From Kudoa neothunni (Eukaryota > Cnidaria), in assembly GCA_964304625.1 (NCBI GenBank), contig OZ199838.1, positions 14,322,001-14,386,000 of the forward strand: DNA of 64,000 nucleotides, written 5' to 3'. The number at the start of each line of letters is the position of its first letter. Positions within the stretch are counted from its first letter, which is position 1. Both the position numbers and the translations under genes were made by a program. Of this stretch, positions 22,501-35,559 are shown one piece after another. A model generated the notes under the pieces. It searched no databases, was not told where the DNA came from, and was given only the letters and a program-made list of their open reading frames with translations.

Positions 22501-25500
22501 CAAAATTAAAAAATATGAATATTTTAATCGAATTATCATTTTTGGAATAATTTTTATAACATATTAACGATTATATTCGTTTATAGATACCATGTCTCCT
22601 CGAATATAAGAGCTATTAATTATTTTTGACTCAATAGGGGCATTAGGTCTTATATTTATAACAGACAAACTTCCCATGCATTATTTAGCTCATAAAACAG
22701 AGTAAAAATACTTTTTTTAAATAGACCAATAATATTTTAATTTATAAAAATATTATGTAGAACATATAATTTGACAAATATTGTTATTATCTTTAAAGAT
22801 GGATATAAATTAACAATTAACTATCAAAATATATATATATATATATATATGTATCTAGTGAGTATTTCACCTCGAAAATTTTTTTTATTACTAACCACCA
22901 AATAAAGAATATTCTACTAAGTCAGTTTTTTGGATAAATCTTCTACTAGAAACTAGCTCAAGAATACGATTAGGTCTAATACTCGAGGAAAAATAGTGGC
23001 CGGTTATCTTATTTGTAAATAAAAGACAAAAATTACCCTTTTATTTCTAGTAGATGGCAAATCAACCGGCACAGATAACTGAGACTTCCCAATACGGGCA
23101 ATAAACGCGACAAGGTTATCCACCAACTTTGAATCGAGTCTTATTGCCGATACCTTTGAAACGAAGAATAGATTTGATTTTGATTTGTTCATAAAGTAGG
23201 ATATAGCGAAAATATCATCAGATTCATCATAGGAATCTTTTAATGATTTCATATTTGACCCAACAATGCTCACACCTTCAACACAAACATCATCGAGGGT
23301 GAATGAAATGAATTTAGTTTTATCGGAGAATTGTTTAAAGTCGAATTTTTGTCGAATCAATTTGACAGTAATGGCATTATTGATTAGTGTCGATTGTGTC
23401 GGCGAAGATAAGATAAGATTGATAGTTAACGGTGCGTCGATGTGAATTGATATCTGATAAAATGTAACAATTTCCTCTTGAAATTCAAAATTTGTCGATC
23501 CTCTCAAATTAGGAGAACGATTTGGGAGCGAATCCGTCGTCAAAAACACATCATCAAAGGTTGCATCACTATTTGCATTAGAAATAAGATTAAGCGTCAT
23601 AACAATTTTTTGGATCAGTTCTGATGGCAGTTTGAGAGATAAAGCATCATGTTGTACGAATTTCAACAGAAAATAGCATCTATCTGTAACACTGACGTTA
23701 ATAGTCAAGTTTATAACTGGCACCGGCATGCGTGAATTAATCTCAAAAAGTGAATAATCCATATGTGATTCACCATGTTGGGGTGATAAAATATCGCATC
23801 CATTACAATATTTCACATCGAATGGAATTTTGCTATTAACAAGTGTGGAATTTTGCAAAGAACTAATCAGGCTAAATCCAAATGTATCAAGGCATAGGAA
23901 TGAAGAAAAGGCTGGGCGAATAGTGACATCATCGTTTGACGATTGTAAATCTGAAGAGACAAGGGGGAAAATTATTCTGCATTCACCCACTCCAATATCC
24001 AATCTACTAAGAGACAACCATCGATACTGGTCGCTCGTTAAAGCGAAAGGAGGTGTTTGGAGCATATCGCTATATGATCCAACGCAAGGAAGACTTGGAC
24101 TAATATTTGAATTGATAGAATATAAGTCAGCATTTCCACCGAATTCTCTCTGAAATGTCGTTGGTTGTGTGCTAGATGATAGTAATACCACGGGATCTTG
24201 CCTTCGAAACTTAGATCCAATACTACTTCTCCTGTGTGCAAAAGAATCAGCAATAAAACTTCGGTTAGACTGTTTCTGTTGGAAAGTTGATGTGTGCGTG
24301 TGGAATAAAAAAGAGAGATGAGAGAAGAAAAACTTAATCTGTTTAAGAAGAGCATAATCATAAAAAAATGTGATTCCAGTCATTCTCGAAACAATTGCAT
24401 ACCCAACTTTATCAGTTTGAACGCCAGCAATATTCTCTATTTCAATGGGTTTGATTTGTACCGTGAAAATACAGTCATGGTCTAAATCAACATGCGACCT
24501 ATTGAAAGAGAGCATACGAGTGGTTGATAGCTTGTTTTTGTCCGTAATATTATCAACAGAAGAAGTTTGCGAGTCTATTTTTATATCTTTCAGTTGAAAA
24601 TCGAATTTTCTCCCTACAAAATTAAGCAAACTCTTAAATGTATCAAATAAAATGGAGAACAAAACCAAATTATTCGACAGAACAAGTTTAATTTGAACCA
24701 TGGTGATTTCAAATGTGAGAATAATTAATGGAAGGGAGGGATATGTGGAATTGAGCCCCTGGTTTGAGTTATCAACAAAAAAATTAGGCTTATGTGCTTC
24801 GATATTATCAAATGTGTTAACAAAGAATTCAGCCAGCAAAACACTTATAAACAAATCAATATTATAGGTAACACCGCCACAGAAGATTTGCACTTGCTGA
24901 ACATTTTCAGAAAAGTATGATTCAACCAAAAAACTATATTGCCGATCGTTATTATAGCTATTGTAGTTGTTGATTATTATTGGGGTGGTGAATTTGTGAA
25001 AAAACACAACATTAGGATCTTGTGTGGAAAAGAGATCTGGCATTGGACTTGAAAAAGCAGGTACCACTTTGGCATCTTCGACTGTGAACAGCATGCCGAA
25101 ATTTTGCTTGCAAAATCTAACACCAGCAATCACCATTTCAGACAAGTGTTCCATTGGGTGAACTAAAGTGATCGACGGCTTCCAAAAATTGATCACCAAC
25201 TTTTCCATGTCGATCAAAACATTCTCAAAGAGACTGAATTTTGTGGTTAGATGAAGTTGTACTGTGTCAAGAAGGAGTTGATTAATTTGAAATGAAGCTC
25301 TCCAAAGATTAAAAAAATTAATTATAGCACCCAACGGTTTTGGACAAAAGTCCACACTGAAACATTCCAAAAACGTAAGTTCCAACTTTGATTCATCGAA
25401 AGCAAGCGAGAAATCGGTAGCATTTAATTTAAAGATATTCATTTGATGGCTGTCAGATGGATTCGTCAAGAACACCTCATCAACATGACCTCTGAATAGG

Positions 25501-28500
25501 TTGACCGATGTGATATGTTTCAACGAAAAGTGAGATGACGTGACAACTGTTTTAGAGTCGGTTTTGGTTTTCATGAATGTTAGGCCTCCAATATCCATCA
25601 ACAACACTGACTTTTCACGTAAAAAGTCGGGCAATTCACAACAAAATCCAACCAAAATGTTTTCAAAAATGATCTCCAACACAATATCATTCGTATTATT
25701 AGCTGCTGGAGATATTTCAGATTTAACATCTGGATATTTGATTTTATCCATTAAAAAATTCGCCATTTGACACAACAATGCGATACAACTCAACATCTGA
25801 GGGTAGACCAACAATACAAATTCATTACATTTGAACTGGATTCTGCTGCCATTATCATATTTGATATGAATAAAACGATAGTTGCTGAACAAATGATGCT
25901 CTTTGGAAAGCCAAAATACTGGAATAGTCTGTTTGCCAACGTGCTCAAAAATGGCAACATCGATAGTTGAAACAGAAAATTCTGAGGAAACTTCCTCCAA
26001 CTGAACAGGCGTACTTCTTTTGAAATGCAAATTCTTAAAAGACAATTGGAATTCGTCCATATTCCTTATTGCTGCTACGAGCGTAGATTCGCCATCGAAA
26101 CAACCAGCAAATTTGAAGACGTCAACCATGAATAGGTATGAAATTCTTATGTCTACACACGCCAAATCGACTGTAGTGTACCGAATACTCTTCTCACTGT
26201 CATATTCGACTTGCAATACTTTTTTCTGTGGTAATGATGTTACAAAGAGATAAGTGATCGAGTCCCCATTCTTCCGCCTCGTCGAAACACGCAAAGCTTC
26301 AAAGTTAACATCCACATTTCCATTTCGTCTTTTGTTGAAACAAAAATCACTTATTTCCAAAGTTAATCTATCATTAGATGAGTCCACAAAATGAACTTCA
26401 ATCGACGGAATATTGATGGTCAAATCTAAATACAATTTTAATAATTCATTCCAGTCAATCAGTTGATATTTTATTCATCCCTAGAACACCTGAGGAAAAA
26501 AAGTTACACGAATATCCGGAGGTGGGCATTGTGACCACATGCAAAAATGTATTAAAATGATAAAAATCGTTTCACTTAAGGTTAAGAACACAATTATTTA
26601 GGTTTTTTTTACATTTTAAATACAATAAATTTAATAAAAATAAATTGGTAATGCACTTTTGTCACGTTTATTTGCGCAAGTGCGAAGAACAGGAATAATT
26701 ATGCCTGTATATGCTTCGAAAAGCGTGAAAAATTAGAAATAAATTGTTTTATAATTGCTTCATTTTTCATATTTGTTTCTTCGGTTTACTATTTTAACAG
26801 CCGAGGTTTTGTTTTATTCTCAAAATCCACGATTTTATTATTAATCTCTTCCCCTGTTGACAGAAATATGTTAAATATATAAATTCGTAGTTTATAAATT
26901 GAAATCTGTTATAATAAATTAATTTATGAATAATAAATAAATATATATATCGTCTTAAGATTTGTAGATTTTGAATTTTTAAGTTATGATAAGATGGTCT
27001 AAATTAAACTTTAAACAACTATAGTTAACTTGCTACTTTTTGTAGACATGAAACTTAACCAAATTATTATAATATGTACGATTCAAATGCCAGATTTAGT
27101 TCACAGAATCAAGTTGTTATGGAAACAAAAAAATGAATCAAAAAATTCATTATAAATTTTATTTCACTGAAGAAAAGTTTTTTTGTATATTTAACTATCC
27201 AAACGTTGTTATTCATAAGGTGGCCGCGGTGGACATGCCCAGGTCAGGTATGTGTGTAATTATTTTTCTTTTTTTTGATTTTAGACGAAAAAATAAAAAG
27301 TTAAACTCCATTAATTAAGTATTTTTAAAAGCACCATTATATAAAATAAACGTAGGTAAAAAAAGGAAACAAAATATTTTGTATAGGCTATTGATATAAT
27401 GAGCATTGATGGGCCGCCTCCAGGTATTCGACGGTCAACGAGGTTTGTTCTATCGTGGTACCACATATTTAACTTGATAATCTCATTTAGTTATGTTTAC
27501 ACACTTCATTCCCCAACATAAAAATTATTTGGTTTTCCAAAAATTAAATATTCGGCTCCTTTTAGATGATTAATAAATTATCCTAAGTAATTAACGACAA
27601 AATTATATATTTCTAATGAAAGGATATAATGTAACAAAATACTCAAAATCAACTGATTGTTGGTAAAAATAATGTACCTTGTCGAAAAGGAGAAGAAGCG
27701 ACGGATGGGCTGGTAACTTTTCTTTCTCTAATTCGACGAGAAGATGTATCAACTCCTTTGTTCTTATTTATTGTGTTACCAGGTGAGAATAATCTTATCC
27801 ATTGCAACGCAGATATTATACAACCAACAGACGATTGTTCAATGTTGAAAATTAAGTCGCTGATTGTAATTGTCTGTTCATTGTGCTGAATTAAAGACCA
27901 AGTAAAGTTGATGGGTTCAATGAATGGCACACGAGCATGAGGCACAATAGAGTCGTCTAAGTTTAAAAATGCTGAATTTGAAAAACTGACATTTATCCTA
28001 TTGAAAGAGTCGGCAGAGGTCTCAAGTGGGTTCTCTTCATCGAATGAGTCAGATGCATCAGATGTATCGGAGGCATCTGAGGTGGGTGGAGTGTAAAAAT
28101 CGTTTTCTTCTTTGTAAGTGACTTCGGCTAGGTCACAATTATTCAAAATAAGATGTCCGCAATCCAACACTGTTGAATATTTACTGGCACCAAACAACAC
28201 ATATGGCAACTTGATATCCGAGTAGAAAAGATAACGTTTGCGGATGGTTGTTGAAGTGATAATGGGGGCATTGTATAGTGGTTTCGAATCCGAGATATGG
28301 TTGGTGGAATTGGATTCCCTGCTCAATACTTTAGCAAACAAGTTAACCAACTCAAAACTAAGTAAGTCTTCGCACAACAAGGTGTTCATCAGATTATCAG
28401 CATGAATTCGAACAGGATTGGAGGTGGAGGTGATGGCGGTAATTTTATAGGTAAGCAAATTGTTGGAAAATATTCGAAAAACTTTAATTTTAAAAAAATC

Positions 28501-30687
28501 ATCAGAATTCATGCTTTCATAGTCAGTAACATTGGATAACAGAATTCTATTGGATGGTGGTATAGTTCGGCTGGGAACACCACCCAAAGGTGATGTACAC
28601 GTTGAGTTGGGCTCAACTAGTTCGATGCCTCTAACTGAAACCATAAAATCTGATGATTTATTTCTGATACTGTAATCAAATTTGGCGACGGGTGAAAATA
28701 GTTTAAAAATGATGGGATTTTTTTGTCGATGACCTTCTCCCGTGTTAAATTTTATACCAACTCGCAAAAGTGGGGAGTTGGTGAGAGAAAATCTCACCAA
28801 CAACACATCACCACTGAGCACGTTTGCATGCTGTGGTGAAACGTCGGTGCTGTTAGCTATAGATATAACTTGGCGGACAAACTCTTGATCATCGGTGGAT
28901 GTGGTGTTATTTTTTTGAGTGGAGGCTGATAAAGAATCGGTATCAGCATCCAAATCAGAACCACTAAAATCCAAAAAACTTCTCAAATACTTTACCCAGC
29001 CACTATATTGACGAGAGGGTTCCACTTCGGTAGTATTCAACGATTCTAACGATATCAATTTCCTTTTTCTGTCGGCGTAGGAGGTTAAAAATTTCTCATT
29101 TAATCTGTAGTAAACATTCTCCAGCAGTTTAACAGACGGAATTTGATTTTGAATACAAATCATTTTGATTATTAGTCGATCCAATATAGTGTATGTTTTA
29201 TTTTCCAAATTATGCAAAATTTCATTGTAACATCGTATTATCTCGACAAGATTTGATAGTTGTTTAGTGACATGACCTTTGTTCCATGAAAAAAGAGAAT
29301 TTCTGATAACTGACCATCGTTTTCGGCTTAAATTTAGATCAAAGCTGTCTGAAAGTGTGAGGATTGTGTCAACCAAATCTAATGCCATTGGTGATAACAG
29401 TAACAATGTGTTGCTGTTTTCAGACAATTGAACATTGATCCCAAATCTTGGAGTTTCACTATTGGTGAGTGAAGACTCACAACTATTATGATGAATGGTA
29501 GCTATCAACGATAATGGACCCAACAGATTTTCCATCTATGTTACAGAAAATTATGTATCGAACATTTATCGTTCATATACTGTTTGTTTTTTACTTCCAT
29601 CATTTTCCTTTCGCATCATTGTCACTGTGATATTAGCTAGTTCTAGTTGTTTGGTTCTTACATTGTTATCCTTAAAAAATTAATTATATTATAAAATTTA
29701 ACGAATAACTTAGATAAATATAAAAGATTGGCTGAAAAGAAGTATTCAACTCAATTTTCATAATTAATTGCCAATTTATTAATATTATCTATGGTGATTA
29801 TAACTAAATTTCAGCTACTTTATTGTGCTCGTTAGGAGCTATAGGGTTTAGTTTCAACGTATTCACATGACCATAAACTACATAGTCTTTAACATGGAAT
29901 CGAGGAGAAAACGACTTGATCTCAATTTCCATATTATTGAAGAGCGAAGTCATCAGTGACTGGTGAAGACGCATCAAACCATCACCAAATATTCTACCGA
30001 TAAAGGTTTTTTTAATTTTTTGGAATTTTATGTTAGCAATCCTTTCACAAAAAGCTTTCTAATTGGTTATACATTCACCAAAAGATTCCCTAGCTACGAT
30101 AAATACTTTAATTTGGTCGATATAATTGTTCAAAATCTGTTTTCTCATATCCTCTTCACAAATCTATATACATAGACACAATCATTTCACAACATTTCTA
30201 CTGTGCTACTTTATCAACTGTGAATTCCATAACTATATCCTCACAATAAAAAACCCAAGGATTATCGTATGGATGACGATACGGAATAATCAATTTAAGG
30301 TAACCAATAGTTCCTTTTAAAAGTAATTTAAAGTAAATAAATTGAAAATAAATCCTTTAAAAAATCTACCTGATTCCAAATTGATGGTGGATTTATAGGA
30401 TGAGAATTTGAATGCTGAACATTTCAATTTGAGTTGCCGTATCTCAAGTCCATCTAAAAAAATAAAACTTCTAATCACGTTATGATATCAAAAATAAATT
30501 TAAGGAATCAAAATTAGCGAGAAAAATAATTCATTTCAATTTTTGTTCATAAAAACATATAAATGTTGGTCTAATCCAACACAATTAAACACTTACTATA
30601 TCCAACAGACAACGCCGCTGGATCCAATATATCCACATATGGCCCAATAACGTAATTCACAATCCAGGATGCTAGATATTCCAGCAT
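16599..30687 (-). CDS. VPS13: VPS13-family bridge-like lipid transfer protein
   Basis: VPS13 proteins are rod-like channels that move phospholipids in bulk at membrane contact sites. Twelve exons are supported: 30687-30597, 30453-30370, 30313-30210, 30163-30107, 30058-29819, 29670-29581, 29535-27678, 26425-23037, 22116-18226, 18175-17426, 17349-17140 and 17093-16599. Every phase closes, giving about 3,750 residues, within the range of metazoan VPS13A-D. The N-terminal chorein start is MLEYLASWIVNYVIGPYVDI, followed by LKLIIPYRHPYDNPW. The adaptor-binding/SHR region lies in the 22116-18226 exon (PFPLIGTWIISMMPRF). The C-terminal helical and PH-like part holds GLGHLAEGFQSFGAGFE, MKPIQGASSKGLKGF and TFTAIRESARPPPPQP. 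Most introns are about 50 bp, but two are about 920 and 1,250 bp. The exact C-terminus is uncertain, as one more small exon is possible. Confidence 0.95.
22117..23036 (-). other. Unusually long VPS13 intron
   Basis: A 920 bp intron bounded by GTAATT (donor, just below 23037) and TATAG (acceptor at 22117), almost purely A+T, with an (AT)n run at about 22828-22850. No coding or repeat family is seen in it. Confidence 0.7.
26426..27677 (-). other. Long VPS13 intron with two GC-rich islands
   Basis: A 1,252 bp intron from donor GTACAT (27677) to acceptor TTTAG (26426). Two short GC-rich islands, at about 27218-27247 (GGTGGCCGCGGTGGACATGC) and 27408-27447 (GATGGGCCGCCTCCAGG), stand out. They could be exons of a nested plus-strand gene, cassette exons or control elements. 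I cannot assign them. Confidence 0.5.
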
Positions 30688-30734
30688 AATTCCAATTGTA
30701 ATGGAGTAAAGGCCAGGATTTATTAAAATTTGTA

Positions 30735-30746
30735 GCGCATGCGTCA
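30735..30746 (-). promoter_or_regulatory. NRF1-like palindrome upstream of VPS13
   Basis: GCGCATGCG at 30735-30743, 48 bp upstream of the VPS13 start codon, matches the core of the NRF1 site YGCGCAYGCGCR with about two differences at the edges. It is one of very few GC-only palindromes in this AT-rich window. Promoter role is inferred from position and from the matching site at DDX51. Confidence 0.45.
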
Positions 30747-31005
30747 GTGTCGTGTTCAGCCTTTTCTTATGCTCAACTCTTTAACATAACACAATAAATT
30801 GACCGCTATCTTGTATTTACAACTGTATAATTGTATGTAATATTAGTGGAAAAATGAAAATCGTAACATACATTCAAAATTTAATGCAGCGAATGGATCC
30901 CTTGGATTTAATCTCAAATATATATTGTCAAATATTCATTACAACCAAGTTAGAAAAATAAAATTTAGATTCAAAAAAATTTAATACACATTGGACACAA
31001 AATTG

Positions 31006-31556
31006 TATTTTTTTGTTTACAAGGGCAAACCTCTGGCCAACTTGTTAGGTTGTGCAATTCGGACTGGTTAGGCCTTTTGCATTTACGTTGTAGGCAATGC
31101 AGCGTCATATTAAAGGGACTTAAGTTAATGAGGTGATATGGGACTTTAAACCACTAAATATTCTCGTTTCGGAGAAACCACCATCCCTACCCATACCATG
31201 AACTAACCCAGAGTTAGTTTGAGAAGTTCGGCTGAAGAATGCGGATATCAGATCTACGAAAACCCATTACCGGATTTTATTCCGTCCCTGTACTCCGACG
31301 TTTACGGACGCCCAAGATCTACCATTCCGCCAGGCTCTCCCCCAGCTGTAAACAAGACCGCGATAAATAATCGTAGACCCTTACAATCACTACAACCTTC
31401 CCATTCAATTTCGGATTAGGATTATATGAACGTCCCGAATAGGCCTCGAACACACAAACTCAAGGTACGCGAGCCACACCTAACACCACTATGCCCTATT
31501 GTCCAGGCCGTAAAATTGTGCTGATATTGCGGCGGTGATGTGCCTTGCGGCTCTTA
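31006..31556 (-). mobile_element. tRNA-derived SINE, divergent subfamily (copy 3)
   Basis: The tail on the minus strand (complement of TTTGTTTACAAGGGC at 31013-31027, then CCTCTGGCCAACTTGTTAGG) matches copy 1. The head end carries a B box TGTTCGAGGCC (complement of 31443-31453) and an A-box-like AAGGCACATCACCG near 31545. The middle is longer than, and differs from, copy 1, so this may be a second subfamily sharing only the 3' part. The open frame at 31219-31419 is chance inside it. Confidence 0.6.
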
Positions 31557-31794
31557 AGTTTAATTACAAAGAATTACAAAGGCGAATTTTTTCACTGATT
31601 TTATTATTATGATTTTTAACATTATTTGAAAATTTGGAGTATACAAAACTATTTACAAAATTTATTATTTTAGTAACTTAATAATTAATGGACATAATCC
31701 CTTGTGTGGATATAATCCTCCTTATATTCTTGGCTTTAGTTTGGTTCATATTTTGACGGAACTAAAATAATATGGTTAAAATGTTGAACAATTT

Positions 31795-32018
31795 GCATTA
31801 AGATGCTCTGCATTTCATCCAATAAAATTATTTTTGATATTAACGTTATGCATTTGATACAATTTACACCTAATGCTTGCAGAAAATATGAAATTCTTAT
31901 TCTCAATGACACAGAATTAATGGCAGGTAATCGCCAAGGAGAAATTTAGATAATCCATCAAAGTCATGGTTGCCAAACTCAAATTTTGGGATAAATAAAG
32001 CATTCTTTATTCGATCGA
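31795..32018 (-). repeat. Unclassified dispersed repeat R1, copy A
   Basis: About 220 bp similar (roughly 70% by eye) to 42236-42650 and, inverted, to 53625-54025. Shared blocks include TTAACGTTATGCA and AAAATATGAAATTCTTATTCT. The similarity stops where the piggyBac-like element begins at 32019. All three copies share traces of one reading frame, so R1 is an old coding repeat of unknown type. Confidence 0.55.
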
Positions 32019-32022
32019 TTAA

Positions 32023-34376
32023 CCCTTGAAGGACCGTGCTCAAAGAACTTACGCGTGTAACTTCTGGGATACCTCAGGTACCACAGAAGTTTTCTATGAT
32101 AGCGATTGTATTTTCTCTTAATTTTTTAAATTTACAAATAGTATATTTATGACCATTAAAAACAGTGTCCGAATAAACAAATTAATATGTGAATCAATAG
32201 GAAATTTCAAGAACATTTCAATAAGCGTTACCAATATAATCTCCTACAATCTATCTTATTGTTAAGTTATAAGATAGACACAAGTATTTCAAATTCTTTT
32301 CTTCATTTAGTTACTTTTGCGCCACATTATTAAATATTTAAGAATGAACCGAAATTGCATAATTTAGTCCATTATGGTATAGGGTTTCCCAATCTAACTC
32401 GGCACTTGTGCAACCAACCGCGACACTTATGCGATCTAACTCGACACGTCACAATTTAATCAAACACATTCTTTTAATAACACGCAAAAAAGTAGACATT
32501 AACATTCAAACCCATAATTACTATCATCACTGTTATTTATTCTAATATTACCTCTCTTCGAGAAGACTTTGTGATTTAGCCAAGCATTTTTCGATAGAAC
32601 CCATCACAATGTGTATGTGTTATTACGTCAAAACATTCAGCAATAGCTAATTTCAGCTCCTTCTCGTCTTTACACTGCCTCCTTATTACTAAGTTTTTCC
32701 AGACAGAAAAGACGTTCTCAGTTCTCAATAGGGTTGAGTAAGGGTGAATACGGAAGCAGGTATTTTACGACTAAATTTCCACATCAATTATGTCCTGAAG
32801 TCGCCTGTAGTGACGGATTTTTGCGTTATCCATAATAAATATTGGATCAAGGATCCCATTATTAAAACGGCTAGTTTTAAGCACCAGCAAACAAGCAAGT
32901 TTTAATGTCTTCACCGATTACAGCCATATCATGTATTTAATTATAGATTACGTGATTTTTATTGACTGCGCCAACCGCAGAAATATTCCTACTTCCAGAG
33001 GTCGGTACAAAACAATAAGCTGCCTTGCCTCTCAATGAGAGTCCTCTCTTAGGTCGGGTAACTACAGAAAATCCCTCGTCGTCCAAAAATATGAGACTTT
33101 TGCGCATTAATGTGATTTCTAGTTCCCGAAATATTTCCGCATATTGGAACCGCTTTTCTATTGTTGTAGAATAATTCCTCCTTTCAGGAACCCTTTCAAC
33201 AGACTTGAGAGTGTAATGGAATTCTCCGATTACTTTATCGACTGTACTGAATGATACGGTAACTCAAAATTCGTTCCGGAGCCTTCGTTTCAATTCTTTT
33301 AAAGAGATTAATGAATTTTCATCAATCCAGCTGATCATTTTTCTTTCTTATTAATCGAAAGAAGTGATCGTTTGTCTCCCCTCTGGGTTTTGGAGCAAGA
33401 GTGCCGTTGCTTCTAAACTTAGACAACATCGACCAAACCACGGATCTCGATAACCTCATTTCCGAAGCGATATAACTATCAGTTTTTCCATCCAAGAGAA
33501 AATTTCACATTTTCCCCCTTAAATCGGCAGAGATGATTTTTCTTTGTTTCCGTTTAGGTTGCGTATTTGATGTCCATCTAGCCGAATCAAATTGCTCTGA
33601 AACTATACTCTATGAGTCACTTGAAACTTCGCATATATTTAAATTCAATTAGAGTAACAAAAATTTGTCCAAATCAATGAGTAGCGTTAACCGAGAATGC
33701 GCGTTGAAACCTGTCTTGATTGCATGTGTCGCGTTTGGTTGCAAAAATGTTGAGTTAAATCGTGAAACCCTATATCATAATGGACTAAATTATGCAATTT
33801 CGATTCATTTTTAAATATTTAGTTAGTGTGGCCCAAAAATAATTGAAAGAAGAAAAGAATAAACTAATTTTGAGGAAATATAGCCTAATAAGAAAACTCC
33901 AAAAATATGCATTAATTAAAACTTGTTCCATAACATACATTATTATTCCGTTCAGTGAATTAGATCAAATATAATCCACCAATCAACGAAGAGATTACCG
34001 AGATCAATCTTGTAAATAATTCACGGGATGCATTGCCGTTTGTGTTCTTATTTGCCAAAAGAATAACCTGGAAGCATTTATTTTATCTCCTAACAATTGA
34101 AAAGAATTTTAAATATGTGTGTCTATCTTATAACTTTGCAATAAGATATATTGTAGGAGATTATATTGGTAACGCTTATTGAAATGTTCTTGAAATTTCC
34201 TATTGATTCAATTATTAATTTGATTATTCGGACACCGTTTTTAATGTTCATAAATATACCATTTGTAAGTCTAAAAATTAAGAGAAAATACAATCGCCAT
34301 CATAGAAAACTTCCGTGGTATCTGAGGTAACCCCATGGTTACACGCGTAAATTTTTTTAGCACGGTCCTTCGAGGG
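32023..34376. mobile_element. Palindromic piggyBac-like element carrying a Tc1/mariner element at its centre
   Basis: The left end follows TTAA (32019-32022) and begins CCCTTGAAGGACCGTGCT. The right end is its inverted copy (AGCACGGTCCTTCGAGGG, 34359-34376), followed by TTGG, a changed TTAA. The arms match for over 250 bp (for example TAGCGATTGTATTTTCTCTTAA on the left against its complement at 34283-34304) and continue inward through ATTTAGTCCATTATG. The right arm has about 200 bp of extra sequence near 33880-34080. TTAA and the CCCTT start point to the piggyBac superfamily. No piggyBac transposase lies inside. Confidence 0.75.
32380..33772 (-). mobile_element. Tc1/mariner-type (IS630-like DDE) transposon, decayed
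   Basis: Flanked by TA on both sides (32378-32379 and 33773-33774), with inverted ends TAGGGTTTCCCAATCTAACT and TAGGGTTTCACGATTTAACT. The minus strand encodes a decayed transposase with recognisable blocks: FLDDEGFSVVTRPKRG (first catalytic D, near 33080), FIMDNAKIRHYRRLQDII (second D, near 32840), then VFSVWKNLVIRRQC and GFYRKML near the C-terminus. Several frame changes mean it is not active. It sits at the axis of the palindrome formed by the outer element. Confidence 0.8.
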
Positions 34377-34949
34377 TTGGCACTAACATTCTATTTTCTT
34401 GTCGCTTAGGAATGTTCTACATGTGTGTTTTGATATGTAGGCACTATGATTATTTATCTGTAACCTAAGCATAGTTTGACGAAAAAATTAAGGGGTAAAT
34501 TTAATAAATATTCAAAATATGTTTCAGAATAGACACATCCTAAACTTTTTGCTTATGCGCGAATAACAATTACACAAAGTTTGTGGCTAATTAAACAAAA
34601 TTTATACTGTGGAATTACCTAAAATTTTCCCAAATTAATATTTTTTTATTATTAGTTTTATCAACAAAAATATGAGGCGTATTTATAACTCAAAATGACT
34701 TGGTATATGTAAAATTTTGAGTTCTTAGAGGGTTAATGTTATCGCGAATATAATTTTTAGCAATACTAAAAGCTAACTGTTCTAAAAATTTGAATCAGGA
34801 GTAGGATGAATCTGAAAAAATATTCTTGTAAATGTGTTAATTAAGCTAATATCAATCATATTATAGAAAACAGTTGTTGGTCATCGATTTGTGTATCTTT
34901 TGACACTTGTTGTAGATATAATCCTGCCAACTATGTCTACAACACCTTT
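34377..34949. other. Spacer between transposons
   Basis: AT-rich. At 34727-34737 TTAGAGGGTTAA resembles a piggyBac-like end facing left (compare TTAACCCTCTAAGA at 3774). No partner was found. Confidence 0.3.
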
Positions 34950-35548
34950 GTATTGATCATGTTGGAGTATAACTTCCGGTTTTCGCTATTTTAGGCTTTC
35001 CAGTCGACCATTTATCTCCATTATTATCAACATGACAGCTTTTAGCAATCTCGTTGTCATAAAATTGGATTCAGATGTAAAATTAAATTATTGAACTTCG
35101 CCATAAATTTCACTAACCTCAGTATCATTATTTGACAATAAATCGTGGTCAAGATTCACCATCGTTAAAAATATACCTCGCAGACGATTATCGGATAACA
35201 TCGGCAATCAAACTTTTAGCTTTTCTCTGTGTTTATTTATCAAAATTACAATTTCAATTAAATAAATTGTTTAAAAATATTTAATATATAGTTTAGAAAT
35301 GTATAAAATAACTTTTTTGAGAAAAATGACTGGAGTCATGTTGACCCCAAAAGAGGGGGAGTGTAAGTATTTTTTGTGTAAATCTTATTTATTTCCAAAT
35401 AACATTCAGTACTATTAATTTAGGATAAGTAACAATTTTTAGGAAAATGACCAATGTTTTAAGTATAAATTTGACTCCTATGTTTGTTTAAAATACGACT
35501 GAATGTCGTCGGGGGTCATATTGACCCCAGAGACGCCCGGGAGGTTAA
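34950..35548 (-). mobile_element. piggyBac remnant (terminal region plus transposase N-terminal trace)
   Basis: Read on the minus strand, the element starts after TTTAA at about 35548 with CCTCCCGGGCGTCTCTGGGG, nearly the terminal repeat of the larger piggyBac at 47705-50600. About 210 bp inside lies the same subterminal block (GACCCCAAAAGAGGGGGAGT at 35345-35364 on the plus strand). Further in, a trace such as GDKWSTGKPKIAKTGSYTP (near 35020-34965) resembles the N-terminal region of piggyBac transposases. The rest is lost. Confidence 0.55.
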
Positions 35549-35559
35549 AGATGCATCAA

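Noticed and set aside
31219-31419. 66-codon open frame with proline-rich translation
   Set aside because: It is inside SINE copy 3; no family resemblance and no splice context.
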